The notes: generated from the letters alone by a model not told the origin. A stretch of DNA of 64,000 nucleotides from an uncultured Gammaproteobacteria bacterium (GCA_913060695.1 CAJXUA010000003.1:1-64000); one strand, 5' to 3'. Shown: positions 46,346 to 57,073, numbered from the stretch's first letter. Translations and numbers: made by a program.

Positions 46346-47500
46346 TCAATCGATTAGACGTGGAATATATTTATAGATGCCTTGCACCGGGCCTACTTCG
46401 CCCGAGTATACGTTACCGTCTTTGTCTACAGTTACGCCCTCTCCCATGGAGCCGAAACCGCCCATACCAGAGGCGCGTTCGGACGGATGCTCAGACACGA
46501 AATACATAACCTCGCCCGTGCGCGCGCTACCGACTCGAAGGCCTTTGCGCCAGCCCGGATTGTAGTTGTCATCAGACTCGGAATCGATCGCGTAGAGCAT
46601 GTCATCGGGCGTAATAAACAGGCCGGAGATGCGGCTAAACTGATACCAAGTATCCAGATGACCGCCGTCTTGGTCGAAGATCTGAATGCGGCGATTGCCG
46701 CGGTCGGCTACGAACAGACGGCCCTGGGAATCGAATGCGAGGGAGTGTGGAGAGCGCATCTGGCCGTCCTCATAACCCCATTCGCCGAAGCTCTTGATGA
46801 ACGTGCCATCCGCAGCAAACTTAGAAATGCGGCTTATGGAGTCTGGGCCTGGCTCGTCCTGGAACTGCGCGCCATGAGTCTCTGCCACATAGATGCTGCC
46901 ATCTGGGCCGATGACCACATCGTTAGGATCTGTGAAACGGTTAGGCGGATTACCGATTTCCCCTGGAGTGCCAAGGGTCATCAATAGCTCACCGCTAGGG
47001 CTGAATTTCAATACAGTGTGACCCTTGCCTGCGGCGTCCGGGAACTGCTCGAGCTCGCGAGCGTTAGCCGCGCGGGAGTCTACTACCCAGACATTGCCCT
47101 CTTTGTCGACGTCCATACCATGGGGCCAAAGAATAAGACCGGCACCGAAACTAGTCACTACATTACCATCGGAGTCCAGCTTCACGATCGGGTCTACATC
47201 GGAGCCCGCACAGGAGTTGGCACCACAGCGATCTCCGATCCACACGCTCTCGCCATCGATATCGATGTTGATTGCGCTGATAGAGCCCCATGTGCGACCC
47301 GCAGGAGGGTTGCTCCAGTTCGGCACTATCTCGTAAGGATTAGGCAGGTTATTCACCGGCTCAACATCGGCATGCTCGGCGGGGCCAGTAGCGCCACGTT
47401 GCGCCATAGCTGCGCTCGACGCACTTAGCAATAAGGCGACAGCGAGTGCTAATTTTAGGGGTTGGAAGCGGTTTGCGCGGGTTCTTGTCGTTGTTTTCAT
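46346..47500 (-). CDS. Exported NHL-repeat beta-propeller protein, amidating-lyase-like
   Basis: The 384-residue precursor has a signal peptide (about 15-34, SSAAMA/QR). It is followed by NHL-type blades such as LWPHGMDVDKEGNVWVVD, FTDPNDVVIGPDGSIYVAE and SPHSLAFDSQGRLFVADRGNRRIQIFD. This blade pattern occurs in peptidyl-alpha-hydroxyglycine amidating-lyase-like proteins, whose zinc His ligands could be those after PHG and PHS; activity is not established. The second of two adjacent ATGs (47500) is spaced better from GAGG; the first is at 47503. It is a single-gene unit closed by the terminator at 46287-46326. Confidence 0.82.
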   Translation of the reverse strand: MKTTTRTRANRFQPLKLALAVALLLSASSAAMAQRGATGPAEHADVEPVNNLPNPYEIVPNWSNPPAGRTWGSISAINIDIDGESVWIGDRCGANSCAGSDVDPIVKLDSDGNVVTSFGAGLILWPHGMDVDKEGNVWVVDSRAANARELEQFPDAAGKGHTVLKFSPSGELLMTLGTPGEIGNPPNRFTDPNDVVIGPDGSIYVAETHGAQFQDEPGPDSISRISKFAADGTFIKSFGEWGYEDGQMRSPHSLAFDSQGRLFVADRGNRRIQIFDQDGGHLDTWYQFSRISGLFITPDDMLYAIDSESDDNYNPGWRKGLRVGSARTGEVMYFVSEHPSERASGMGGFGSMGEGVTVDKDGNVYSGEVGPVQGIYKYIPRLID

Positions 47501-47708
47501 CATTTTCCTCGTTTAACACAGGTTACTGTGAATCAATCTAACACTTGAAAAGTCATATTATGGCAGTGCCTATTGGGGCTAGAAACATGACCTCTGCGGC
47601 TAATATTGTCAATCCCAAGCAGATCAATTTGGCCATACCCATTATTTTAGTGGGATTCTCTGAAAACCCTTGCTATCCCTTCCTTTCGTTCACTACACTG
47701 ACTCACAA

Positions 47709-50700
47709 ATGAATAAAAAGAAGCTAGCGTATTTACATAAAAGCGCTGCTCAGAAGGCGCTATTCGTCCTAGCCATAATGGCTAGCACTATGCTTTTAAT
47801 CTTAAATTTGGGTTTAGACGTTCGTTTCGAAGCACACCACTTCGTGCTAGCTCACACCGTTCTCGAGTGCGCAGGCGTACTAATCGCCGCGATGATCTTT
47901 ATAACAGGATTGTCACCTCTCGAGGAAAGTCGCTCTCTGCGCTCTACTGTCCTTGCCAGTGCTTTCCTAGCCACTGGCTTGTTAGAGTTTGCCCATTTAG
48001 TAACGTTTGACGGCACTTTCGCCCAGTCATTGCTATTTTCCGAGGCCATTAGCGAAAAACTGACCATTGCGGCACAGATATTCGCAACTTTCGGACTACT
48101 TAGCTTCGCATTCTGCCCAATACGTAGTATTGCCAAGCAATCCTCAAGGCTCATTTACACAGCATTTGCTATCGCTAGTGCTGTGATCATTACCTTCATT
48201 TTTCTTACCACAGAAGGTAATTCGAATTACCTCGAGAACATCCAGCCCAATTCCACCAATTTTTATTTTTTTACTTTCATCAGCATCCTGCTTGCGGTAT
48301 CAGGAGCAAAACTTTTCAGTAACAGCTTACGCAACAATAGTATTCCGACTCTATCAATTGCCACAGCCACACTCATACTCGCCATGGCCGCTATACTTTT
48401 TGGCAACTATCAACATGTGAACGACTTAAACGCCTTGATAGGACATTTATACAAACTATCTGCCTATGTATTTCTCTATCGCGCGCTAGTACTTAAAAAT
48501 ATAGAACAACCTTATCAGGATATTCGTGATCTCGAACAGCGAATCGAATCTACACTAAACGCACTTCCAGACCTCGTTTTCGAGACTTCGATCGACGGGA
48601 AAATATTCAACTATCACTCTAGTTTAGGGCAGGACAAGTTGCTCGCTGATCCCCTCGAGTTTATCGGCAAAAATTTGCATGAATTCCTTCCGGACGACGC
48701 AAGTAAAATCGCCTTAGCAGCCATGCAAGAAGCAAATGAGAAGGGTTACAGTTATGGAAAGCAATACTCGCTAATGCACGAAGATGGCGAGCATCGATAT
48801 GAGATATCGGCGTCTTCGCTCCCTATTTCGGACAACGAAGACCATTTTGTGATGCTCGTACGCGACATATCACTTCGCTATTCACTGACGCAACGCCTAG
48901 AAGGGCTCTTATCGCTTACTAATGTCAGCGATAGGCTTTCCGAACACGCTATTGCTCAGCTTGCATTAGACACCCTAGAGGGACTTACAAAAAGCAAGGT
49001 GAGTTTTCTCCATTTCCTCAGCGAAGATGAACGCGAGATCGAACTGGTCTCTTGGGGAAGTGAGACGGAAGCTAAGTTTTGTAAAGTCGACCAAGAATCC
49101 CACTACCCATTGGAGAAGGCCGGCATATGGGCAGATTGCGTGAGAACCCGTGAGCCTGTCGTAATCAACGACTATGAAAATGCACCTAACAAGAAGGGCT
49201 TACCCAAAGACCATTCAGAACTCCGTCGTTTTGTAAGCGTCCCTATTTTCGATGGCGAGCGCATCGCGATGATAATCGTCATCGGGAACGCCGAATATCA
49301 GTACAGCCATTCCACAGTAAAGGTCATTGAGTTATTCGGTAACGAACTCTTTCAAATGTTGTTGCGACGCCATGCTCAGAATGAATCCGAGAAGAATCGC
49401 CTACTCTTAGAAAGCGCATTGGAGAATATTCCCGTTGGTGTGGCTATTACAACGCGAGGCAAGGAAGCCAAATTCGAGTATTTTAACCAACGCTTCCCTG
49501 CGTTATATGGAGTTAACGCAAGCGACTTAGGCAAGATTGAAGATTTTTGGGAGGTCGCAATTGAGGACGAGAACTTGCGCGACGAATTGCTTGGAAAATC
49601 GCAAGTAGGCATAGCTCACGATGAACCGAACACGTGGCGCTGGGACCGCATTCCGTTCAAAGGGAAAGGCGATACATGGCGTTATCTAAACATACAGACC
49701 GTCGAAGTTTCCAATACAGACTTAAACGTTACCCTTGTAGAAGATGTAACCGAGTCGATACAGATTGAAGAAGAAATTCGAGTTTCCGCCACTGCATTCT
49801 CCTCGCAAGAGGGCATATTAATTACCGACGCTAACCTACAGATATTGCGCGTGAATGCGGCCTTTGAGAGAAGTAGTGGTTACAGTGCTGAAGAGTTAAT
49901 TGGCAAGACTCCCGCCTTTTTTCAATCAGGAAACCAAGCCCCCGATTTCTATAAAAAAATGTGGGAGAAAATTGAGAAATTTGGATTGTGGCGTGGCGAA
50001 ATTATTAACAAGAACAAAGAAGGTAAGCTCGCCCCCTATTCCCTGACTATTTCTGCAGTGAAGAATCGGCTGGATATTATCACTCATTTCGTAGCCCATT
50101 ATATAGACCTTAGCGACATAAAATCCGCCCAGAATACAATCAGCCACCTATCATATTTCGACACCCTTACTGGCCTACCCAATAGAGCATTTCTTAAAAG
50201 TATGTTGTCCGCCAAGCAGCTGACATCCCATAGCGCGGATGGATATATTGGTGCGCTGATGATCGACCTTGATAACTTTAAAACCATCAATGAGACACTG
50301 GGTCACGAATCTGGCGATGAACTCCTACTCGAGGTCGCTAAGCGTTTACAGAACGTGTTGCGTGGCGGTGATAAGGTGGCTCGCTTTGGTGGTGACGAAT
50401 TTGTCATCTTGTTTATGGAATTAGGTGCTGACGAAGAACAGGCTTCTCTGAAGACACAACTGCTCGCGCAGTCAGTCGTTTATTCACTAGAAGACACCTA
50501 TGTGATTGGCAAGAACGCTTACTTCTCAACGGCGAGCATCGGGGCGACCCTAGTGAAAGCCCGCAAGCCCAATTCTCAAGAAATTTTGAAGCAGCTAGAT
50601 ATTGCGCTTTCTAGTGCAAAGAGCGATGGCAAAAATCAAATTCGCTTCTTCGACCCTGCATGGCAAGATAGTGTTAATAAGCGGGCACATCTACTCGATG

Positions 50701-51458
50701 AACTGCGTATAGCAATAAAAGAAAGACAACTCGAGCTCTTTTACCAACCACAGCTAAACGAGCAAGGCAAGATAATAGGAAGCGAAGGACTCATACGCTG
50801 GAATCACCCAACTAGAGGCCTGCTTCCACCAAGCGAATTCCTGCCTATCGCTCAGGAAAACCATCTCATGATTAGGATTGGTGACGAAGTGCTCCGCATG
50901 GGATTGGAGCAATTACATCACTGGCAGCAAAAAACCGAATTTCAACACATTCAACTCAGCCTTAACATCACTGCAGATCAATTCTATGAAGACTGTTTCG
51001 AGAAACAACTACTTGCTCTACTGAGCGAATTTTCGATCACCCCTGGCTCCCTGATGCTCGAGTTCACAGAGTCTATGATCTTAGGTGGAGTCGAAGCTGC
51101 ACGGAAGAAGATCATCCGCCTAAACGCTGCCGACATCGAATTTGCTATCGACGATTTCGGCACTGGCTACTCCTCGCTCTCTTATTTGAGCACTCTGCCA
51201 ATGGATCAACTGAAGATTGATCAATCTTTCGTACGAAATATCGGCATCATTGAAACCGACACGCAGATAGTCAAAGCGATCATTACAATGGCCAAGATCC
51301 TAAAATTGGGAGTAATTGCAGAGGGAGTCGAAACTCAGGCTCAATTCGATTACTTAAAATACCAGGATTGTGAATTGTTTCAGGGCTATTTGTTTAGCAG
51401 GCCGGTCCCGGTCGCCGAGTTCGATCAATTAGTGCTTAATGCCACCTGTGAACAGTAG
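47709..51458 (+). CDS. Membrane MASE3-PAS-GAF-PAS-PAS-GGDEF-EAL cyclic-di-GMP protein
   Basis: This 1249-residue signalling protein has an N-terminal membrane sensor of about eight helices (residues 20-240, MASE3-like). PAS (about 275-395), GAF (415-560) and two PAS domains (565-690, 695-815) follow. The cyclase domain (820-985) has GGDEF at 894-898 and the inhibitory site RxxD as RGGD at 885-888. The EAL domain (about 995-1245) has ExLxR as EGLIR (Glu1026), DDFGTG at 1148, LKIDQSF, and AEGVET. Both active sites look complete. ATG 47709 is chosen; an in-frame TTG at 47670 is possible. Ligands and net output are unknown. Confidence 0.9.
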   Translation: MNKKKLAYLHKSAAQKALFVLAIMASTMLLILNLGLDVRFEAHHFVLAHTVLECAGVLIAAMIFITGLSPLEESRSLRSTVLASAFLATGLLEFAHLVTFDGTFAQSLLFSEAISEKLTIAAQIFATFGLLSFAFCPIRSIAKQSSRLIYTAFAIASAVIITFIFLTTEGNSNYLENIQPNSTNFYFFTFISILLAVSGAKLFSNSLRNNSIPTLSIATATLILAMAAILFGNYQHVNDLNALIGHLYKLSAYVFLYRALVLKNIEQPYQDIRDLEQRIESTLNALPDLVFETSIDGKIFNYHSSLGQDKLLADPLEFIGKNLHEFLPDDASKIALAAMQEANEKGYSYGKQYSLMHEDGEHRYEISASSLPISDNEDHFVMLVRDISLRYSLTQRLEGLLSLTNVSDRLSEHAIAQLALDTLEGLTKSKVSFLHFLSEDEREIELVSWGSETEAKFCKVDQESHYPLEKAGIWADCVRTREPVVINDYENAPNKKGLPKDHSELRRFVSVPIFDGERIAMIIVIGNAEYQYSHSTVKVIELFGNELFQMLLRRHAQNESEKNRLLLESALENIPVGVAITTRGKEAKFEYFNQRFPALYGVNASDLGKIEDFWEVAIEDENLRDELLGKSQVGIAHDEPNTWRWDRIPFKGKGDTWRYLNIQTVEVSNTDLNVTLVEDVTESIQIEEEIRVSATAFSSQEGILITDANLQILRVNAAFERSSGYSAEELIGKTPAFFQSGNQAPDFYKKMWEKIEKFGLWRGEIINKNKEGKLAPYSLTISAVKNRLDIITHFVAHYIDLSDIKSAQNTISHLSYFDTLTGLPNRAFLKSMLSAKQLTSHSADGYIGALMIDLDNFKTINETLGHESGDELLLEVAKRLQNVLRGGDKVARFGGDEFVILFMELGADEEQASLKTQLLAQSVVYSLEDTYVIGKNAYFSTASIGATLVKARKPNSQEILKQLDIALSSAKSDGKNQIRFFDPAWQDSVNKRAHLLDELRIAIKERQLELFYQPQLNEQGKIIGSEGLIRWNHPTRGLLPPSEFLPIAQENHLMIRIGDEVLRMGLEQLHHWQQKTEFQHIQLSLNITADQFYEDCFEKQLLALLSEFSITPGSLMLEFTESMILGGVEAARKKIIRLNAADIEFAIDDFGTGYSSLSYLSTLPMDQLKIDQSFVRNIGIIETDTQIVKAIITMAKILKLGVIAEGVETQAQFDYLKYQDCELFQGYLFSRPVPVAEFDQLVLNATCEQ

Positions 51459-51474
51459 CGAGCCTAGCAGAAGG

Positions 51475-52197
51475 TCATCGCGCTAACTCGTATGCACAGA
51501 TGTTCACAACTGTGGCCAGATTCAGCGACTCAATTGCACCCGAACCGCGAATGCTAAACGCGCTGGCCTGCAAATTCCCGGGAAGGCCACGTGCCTCATT
51601 GCCAAAAATATAGGCATCAAAATTGGCGAAGGACGGGTCTGCTACCGGCGTTCCATTCATGTCTAGACATGCCAAGCGCGAGTAGCGTTCACGCAAATCC
51701 TGCACGCTTACATCGGTTTCGATAGGGACATGAAAAATCGCCCCCATGCTAGCGCGCACGACCTTGGCGTTGAATGGGTCCACCGATGCGGGGCTAAGAA
51801 TACAGCGGCTCGCGCCAAACCAAGCCAGGGTGCGTAGAATCGTGCCTAAGTTGCCTGGGTCCTGCACCTCATATAGATAGAAGACTCGCTCCTTATCGAT
51901 TGGCGCAGCATTTTCCAGTAATGCATCGATAGGCACTACCGCGAACACACCCTGCGGGGTCTTGGTCTCGCAGACCTTTGCCATCTGAGCGCTAGTTAGC
52001 TCTTGGCACTGCAAAGCACCTCTAGGCCCTTGGTAGTCGGCGGTGCAATACAAATGGGCTGCAAGTAGGGCTGGCTTGTGCGCTGCCGCCGCTATTAGTT
52101 CCTGTACTAGGTGTTCGCCCTCGGCAATGAAGCAGCCATATTCGGCGCGGTATTTCTTCTGCTGAAGTTTCTTAAGCGTGTCGATATTCATCTTCAT
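51475..52197 (-). CDS. TrmH/SpoU-family RNA 2'-O-methyltransferase
   Basis: This SAM-dependent methyltransferase of 240 residues has a trefoil-knot fold. Motif 1 is VQDPGNLGTILRTL, motif 2 IFGNEARGLP, and motif 3 IESLNLATVVNICAYE. The N-terminal substrate-binding domain (KKYRAEYGCFIAEGEHLV) is the SpoU_sub_bind type. The RNA target (rRNA or tRNA) is not determinable by sequence here. Its ATG overlaps the flavoprotein stop (ATGA, four bases), so the two are coupled. Confidence 0.93.
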   Translation of the reverse strand: MKMNIDTLKKLQQKKYRAEYGCFIAEGEHLVQELIAAAAHKPALLAAHLYCTADYQGPRGALQCQELTSAQMAKVCETKTPQGVFAVVPIDALLENAAPIDKERVFYLYEVQDPGNLGTILRTLAWFGASRCILSPASVDPFNAKVVRASMGAIFHVPIETDVSVQDLRERYSRLACLDMNGTPVADPSFANFDAYIFGNEARGLPGNLQASAFSIRGSGAIESLNLATVVNICAYELAR

Positions 52198-53825
52198 TGT
52201 TCGGCCCCCTGCCCTAAATCGGCGAACATCGCCTTAGCCAAGGCCTCTGCCACCTTTATGCCATCGACTCCTGCCGAGAGAATTCCGCCGGCGTAACCCG
52301 CTCCTTCTCCGGCCGGGTAAAGGCCACGAGTATTCAGGCTCTGCAAACTAACAGGGTCTCGCGTAATGCGAATCGGCGACGAGGTGCGTGTCTCCACCCC
52401 CGTAAGGATCGCATCATCGCGATCGAAGCCGCGAATCTGCTTGCCAAAGGCTGGCAGCGCCTCTCTTATCGCACTAATCGCATACTCGGGCAGTGCGCTA
52501 TCGAGCTCACCGAGCAGAATACCAGGCTTGTATGAGGGCACCACATCGCCAAGCTCAGAGGAAGGCCTGCGGCGAATAAAATCGCCAACCAGCTGAGCAG
52601 GGGCGCAATAGTCTTCGCCGCCAAGTACATAGGCGTGAGACTCTAATGCTTCCTGTAGCTCGAGGCCTGCCAGAGGACCGCCGGGGAAATCCTGCTCCGG
52701 ATTGATACCAACGACTATGCCCGCGTTGGCATTGTGCTCATTGCGCGAATACTGGCTCATGCCATTGGTCACTACGCGCGCAGTCTCAGAGGTTGCTGCG
52801 ACCACCGTGCCACCAGGGCACATGCAGAAACTATAGACGGCACGCCCGTTCTTGGCGTGGTGAATCACCTTGTAATCCGCCGCCCCGAGCATTTCATGTC
52901 CAGCGTACTTGCCTAGGCGGACGCGATCGATCTGCGACTGCGGATGCTCGATTCGGAAGCCAATAGCGAAGGGTTTGGCCTCGATGAACACGCCCTTGCT
53001 ATGTAGCATGCGAAATGTATCGCGGGCACTATGGCCAAGAGCTAGCACCACATAGCGACTATATAGCGTTTCACCATCGGCAAGGCGCAGTCCCTCGACG
53101 CGCCCATCGTTGCGCAACAGCTCCGTGACCTTGCTCTCGAAGCGAACTTCGCCGCCGAGGGCGATGATCTCCTCACGCATCTTAGCGACAACGCCAGTGA
53201 GCCTAAACGTCCCGATGTGAGGCTTGCTGACATAGAGAATCTCATCCGGCGCACCTGCGCGCACGAACTCGTGCATGACCTTGCGACCATAGAATTTCGG
53301 GTCTTTAATCTGACTATACAATTTGCCATCGGAAAATAGCCCTGCGCCGCCCTCGCCAAATTGGACATTGGATTCGGTGTCTAAAATATTATTGCGCCAT
53401 AAGGCCCAAGTATCTTTCGTGCGGCGACGTACGTCGCGGCCTCTCTCCAACACAATTGGATGAAACCCCATCTGCGCTAGTATTAATGCCGCAAAGAGGC
53501 CACAGGGGCCAAAGCCAATGATGAGAGGGCGCTCACTGTGATCAGCTGGCGCTTCCCCCACGGGGTAGTAGTGGGTATCGGGCGCTGCGCGGACGTGAGG
53601 GTCTTGCGCGAAGCGCTCCAGCAGGGCCGCCTCGTCTTCTACTGCCAAGTGAATAATGTAGACGAAGCTGATCACGCTATTCTTCTTACGAGCGTCATAG
53701 CTGCGCTTGAACACCGTAAAATTGAGCAATTCCTGATCTGGTATGCCTAAGCGTGTCAAGATCGCGTCGCGCAATGCTGCAGGGGAATGGTCTAGTGCGA
53801 GAGAGAGTTCGGTGAGTCTAATCAT
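52194..53825 (-). CDS. FAD-dependent dehydrogenase, COG2509-like
   Basis: The 543-residue flavoprotein has the dinucleotide-binding motif IIGFGPCGLFAALILAQMGF followed by the acidic strand end IVLERG at about residue 130, and later GEGGAGLFSDGKLYS and LYPAGEGAGYAGGILSAG. An N-terminal domain of about 95 residues precedes the FAD domain. Family members are annotated only as FAD-dependent oxidoreductases; the substrate is unknown. It is the first gene of a two-gene unit with the methyltransferase. Confidence 0.88.
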   Translation of the reverse strand: MIRLTELSLALDHSPAALRDAILTRLGIPDQELLNFTVFKRSYDARKKNSVISFVYIIHLAVEDEAALLERFAQDPHVRAAPDTHYYPVGEAPADHSERPLIIGFGPCGLFAALILAQMGFHPIVLERGRDVRRRTKDTWALWRNNILDTESNVQFGEGGAGLFSDGKLYSQIKDPKFYGRKVMHEFVRAGAPDEILYVSKPHIGTFRLTGVVAKMREEIIALGGEVRFESKVTELLRNDGRVEGLRLADGETLYSRYVVLALGHSARDTFRMLHSKGVFIEAKPFAIGFRIEHPQSQIDRVRLGKYAGHEMLGAADYKVIHHAKNGRAVYSFCMCPGGTVVAATSETARVVTNGMSQYSRNEHNANAGIVVGINPEQDFPGGPLAGLELQEALESHAYVLGGEDYCAPAQLVGDFIRRRPSSELGDVVPSYKPGILLGELDSALPEYAISAIREALPAFGKQIRGFDRDDAILTGVETRTSSPIRITRDPVSLQSLNTRGLYPAGEGAGYAGGILSAGVDGIKVAEALAKAMFADLGQGAEQ

Positions 53826-54019
53826 ATCAGCAGTCCTGGCCGGTGGCCCCGGCAGAGGGTAATTGGCCTCTATTGTACATCAGCCTAGCGCCACAATGTC
53901 TGACAAGAGCGTAATGAAAGCGCATGTTTGCTTGCCTGCTTGCGGGGCAACACACTAGAATCGTCCTAATCCGCGAAACCTTATACGACTCTTAGCGTCA
54001 CAAGCCGACGGGGTAATTC

Positions 54020-57000
54020 TTGCCAGTTAACCACGACAACTCTCAGAACGATCACTCCCAACGAAAGTCTCTATTAGAGCTAATCCCCAATGCGGCATTG
54101 GCCTATGACGGAGATCGTGATGCTTTCTATTTCAATGCGCTTGCGGCGCAGTGGTTCGGTGTCGATCATTCGGCTGACCCGGTCGAGCGAAGCTCCTTAA
54201 TCCTGCAAGTATCTAAGCATGACGACCCCCATCCTTTGGACAGCGAGAACACGCCATGGCGCCGTGCTTGGAATGGAGAAAAAATACAAAGCTTTGAAGT
54301 TATCCTCAATGTTGGGGATCAGAATCCTCGTTTTATCCAGTGCTATAGCAATGGAATCTCGAATAATTACAATTCGACCTCGAGCGTTGTGGTCACAATG
54401 ATCGATATTTCCACTACGAATTCAGATTACCTGGCGCTCCTTAATGACCAGGCGCAGATGCGCAGTATTATCGATGTAATGCATGCGGGCACATGGCAAT
54501 GGAATCTTCAAACTGGCGAAACCAGTATCAATGAACGCTGGGCGCAAATTGCAGGCTATAGCATCGAAGAGTTATCCCCTGTAACAGTCGATACTTGGTC
54601 GAAATTCACGCACCCCGACGATGTAAAAGAGTCACGCCAGCTTCTCAATGAGCATATTGCTGGGAAAACCTCACACTACAGCAGCGTGTTTCGAATGAAG
54701 CATAAGCATGGGCATTGGGTGTGGGTTCAGAGTCGCGGGCGTGTTTATCAATGGGACACACAAGGCAAGCCACTTTGGATGGCTGGCACCAATTTAGATG
54801 TCAGCAACGTCCGTGCAGCCGAAATCGAGGCGCGCTCCTCGCAAGCCTATATGCAGGCCCTAATCGACTCATCATCCGATATTGCAATTATCGCAACAGA
54901 TACGGAAGGTTTAATTACCGTATTCAACACCGGTGCCGAGAAACTCTTGGGTTACTCTGAGCAAGATGTTGTAGGAAAACTCACGCCCGCCCCTTTCCAC
55001 CTCGAGTCTGAGGCCATAGTGCGAGGAAAGGAGCTTAGCGAGGCTGTGGGTTATGAAGTGAGCGGTTTCGATGTCTTCATTCACACCGCAAGAAACGGTA
55101 AATCCGAGACGCGGAAATGGACCTACGTTTGCAAGTCTGGCGAGCATCGACGAGTTAGCCTTACTGTAAGTGCGATGCGTGATGAAGATAGGAAAGTGAT
55201 CGGTTTTCTTGGCATAGCAATCGATGAAACCGCGCAACTCGCCGCGGAAGAGCAAGCACAGCTTGCCGCACAACGCTTTGCTGGCGCGTTTGATTCCACT
55301 GCTGTAGGAATGGCTCTGGTATCCCTAGACGGACGCTGGATGGAAGTCAATGACGCTCTCTGCGAAATGCTTGAATACAGCCGCGAAGAACTTCTTGTAA
55401 CGGATTTTCAGACACTAACCCATCCCGATGATTTGCAAAATGATTTGAAATTGCTGGAGAAACTACTTGCCGGTGAGATTCCAAATTACCAGATGGAGAA
55501 GCGCTACTTTCGAAAGACTGGCGCACTCATCCAATCCAAGCTATGGGTCGCCTTAGTAAGAAACCGTCTGGGTGAGCCACTGCACTTCGTGTCCCAAATC
55601 CAGAATATCACTGACGAGTATCTAGCCAAAAAGGCACTTCAGAGCAGTGAGGGTCGCCTGCGCGGCCTTTTCGACCTCTCGCCTGTTGGCATTAGTTTGA
55701 TGGATTTTAAAACGGGCAAGCAATTAGAGGCGAACAACGCGCTGATCGCTCCTACTGGCTATAGCAGAAAAGAGTTCATGGCACTTACAGATCGTGAGCT
55801 CACGCCCCGTGAGTACGCTCCACTAATTAAGAATTCCATAGAACAGCTGCGCACCATTGGGCGTTTCACTCCGTTCGAGAAAGAATATATACGCAAAGAC
55901 GGGACTCGCTATCCGATACTCGCACAAGGCATCCTGATGAAAGATCCTACAGGGCGCGAAGTCGTCTGGTCGCTCGCCGAGAACATCAGTGATCGTAAGC
56001 GCCTAGACCAAATTAAGAGCGAGTTTGTCTCTACGGTGAGCCATGAATTGCGTACGCCTCTGACCTCTATTTCTGGCGCACTTTCGCTCGTTATCAGTGG
56101 CGTCTTAGGCGAGGTCAACGAAGAAGTATGCGCGATGCTCAAGATCGCCGCGAAGAGCAGCGCTCGCCTCAGTGCCTTGGTTAACGATCTGCTCGATATG
56201 GACAAGCTTCTCGCTGGAAAAATGGATCTAAAGATCGAGCATGTTGACTTACTCCCTCTGCTCGACGAGACAGTCAGTGGCATAGCCTCTTTTGCCCAAT
56301 CCCATGAAGTAGAGATCGTACAGGTCGAGAACACGCCGATGAAGATCCACACGGACAGCACCCGACTTATCCAAGTGCTGACCAATCTTCTCTCCAATGC
56401 CTGCAAACACTCGGAGCGCGGAGGGAAGGTTGAACTCCACCACGCAGCCGGCCCTGACAACAGTGTTATTCTCAGCGTGGTCGATCACGGCAAAGGCATA
56501 CCTAAGGAGTTCCGTTCGCGTATTTTCCAGAAATTCGCTCAAGCAGATGGCTCTGATTCCAGCGATAAGAAAGGGACTGGCTTAGGCCTAGCGATCTGCA
56601 AAGAGCTCATTGAAAGAATGGGCGGCGTCATTGGCTACGAGTCTCATGAAGAAAAAGGCAGTCACTTCTGGATTCGACTGCCTAGAGCCAGAACCCAACC
56701 AAACAAAGATAATCAAAAACCTGTTGTGCTGCATGTAGAGGACGATGTCGAATTCGCCAAGCTCGTGAGCCTACAAATAAACAACTGGGTCAGCATGGAT
56801 CTCGCAACAGATCTCGCCATGGCCAATCGCAAAATACGGGAGAACCACTACGATCTAATACTGCTTGACCTGTTCCTCCCCGATGGCAGTGGGGAGGCAC
56901 TCTGGGAATCTCTCCACCTTTCGCAAGCCGATGTCCCTATAGTCATTTTATCTGGCCACGAAGTCCCGCGAAGGCTCGCCAATAATGTTGCCGCAGTACT

Positions 57001-57073
57001 TGTCAAGGACGAAACAACACTGCCGAGAATCATCTCGACACTGCAACATATTTTCGAAATGGGGGAAGCATAG
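54020..57073 (+). CDS. Soluble hybrid sensor histidine kinase with five PAS domains
   Basis: This 1017-residue cytosolic kinase has no membrane helix. PAS-type domains lie at about 15-130, 150-270, 277-410, 415-540 and 545-660. The dimerisation/phosphoacceptor helix carries His675 (TVSHELRTPLTS), the ATPase has NLLSNACKHSE, DHGKGIP and GTGLGLAICKEL, and a C-terminal receiver has phospho-acceptor Asp950 (LILLDLFLPDG). It has a TTG start at 54020 with GGGG upstream; no suitable ATG is near. It is the first gene of a three-gene run with the CheY-like gene (no gap) and the Hpt-GGDEF gene. Confidence 0.9.
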   Translation: MPVNHDNSQNDHSQRKSLLELIPNAALAYDGDRDAFYFNALAAQWFGVDHSADPVERSSLILQVSKHDDPHPLDSENTPWRRAWNGEKIQSFEVILNVGDQNPRFIQCYSNGISNNYNSTSSVVVTMIDISTTNSDYLALLNDQAQMRSIIDVMHAGTWQWNLQTGETSINERWAQIAGYSIEELSPVTVDTWSKFTHPDDVKESRQLLNEHIAGKTSHYSSVFRMKHKHGHWVWVQSRGRVYQWDTQGKPLWMAGTNLDVSNVRAAEIEARSSQAYMQALIDSSSDIAIIATDTEGLITVFNTGAEKLLGYSEQDVVGKLTPAPFHLESEAIVRGKELSEAVGYEVSGFDVFIHTARNGKSETRKWTYVCKSGEHRRVSLTVSAMRDEDRKVIGFLGIAIDETAQLAAEEQAQLAAQRFAGAFDSTAVGMALVSLDGRWMEVNDALCEMLEYSREELLVTDFQTLTHPDDLQNDLKLLEKLLAGEIPNYQMEKRYFRKTGALIQSKLWVALVRNRLGEPLHFVSQIQNITDEYLAKKALQSSEGRLRGLFDLSPVGISLMDFKTGKQLEANNALIAPTGYSRKEFMALTDRELTPREYAPLIKNSIEQLRTIGRFTPFEKEYIRKDGTRYPILAQGILMKDPTGREVVWSLAENISDRKRLDQIKSEFVSTVSHELRTPLTSISGALSLVISGVLGEVNEEVCAMLKIAAKSSARLSALVNDLLDMDKLLAGKMDLKIEHVDLLPLLDETVSGIASFAQSHEVEIVQVENTPMKIHTDSTRLIQVLTNLLSNACKHSERGGKVELHHAAGPDNSVILSVVDHGKGIPKEFRSRIFQKFAQADGSDSSDKKGTGLGLAICKELIERMGGVIGYESHEEKGSHFWIRLPRARTQPNKDNQKPVVLHVEDDVEFAKLVSLQINNWVSMDLATDLAMANRKIRENHYDLILLDLFLPDGSGEALWESLHLSQADVPIVILSGHEVPRRLANNVAAVLVKDETTLPRIISTLQHIFEMGEA

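Noticed and set aside
55909..56460. 183-residue minus-strand frame
   Set aside because: Antisense to the histidine-kinase core, whose catalytic motifs are clear on the + strand.
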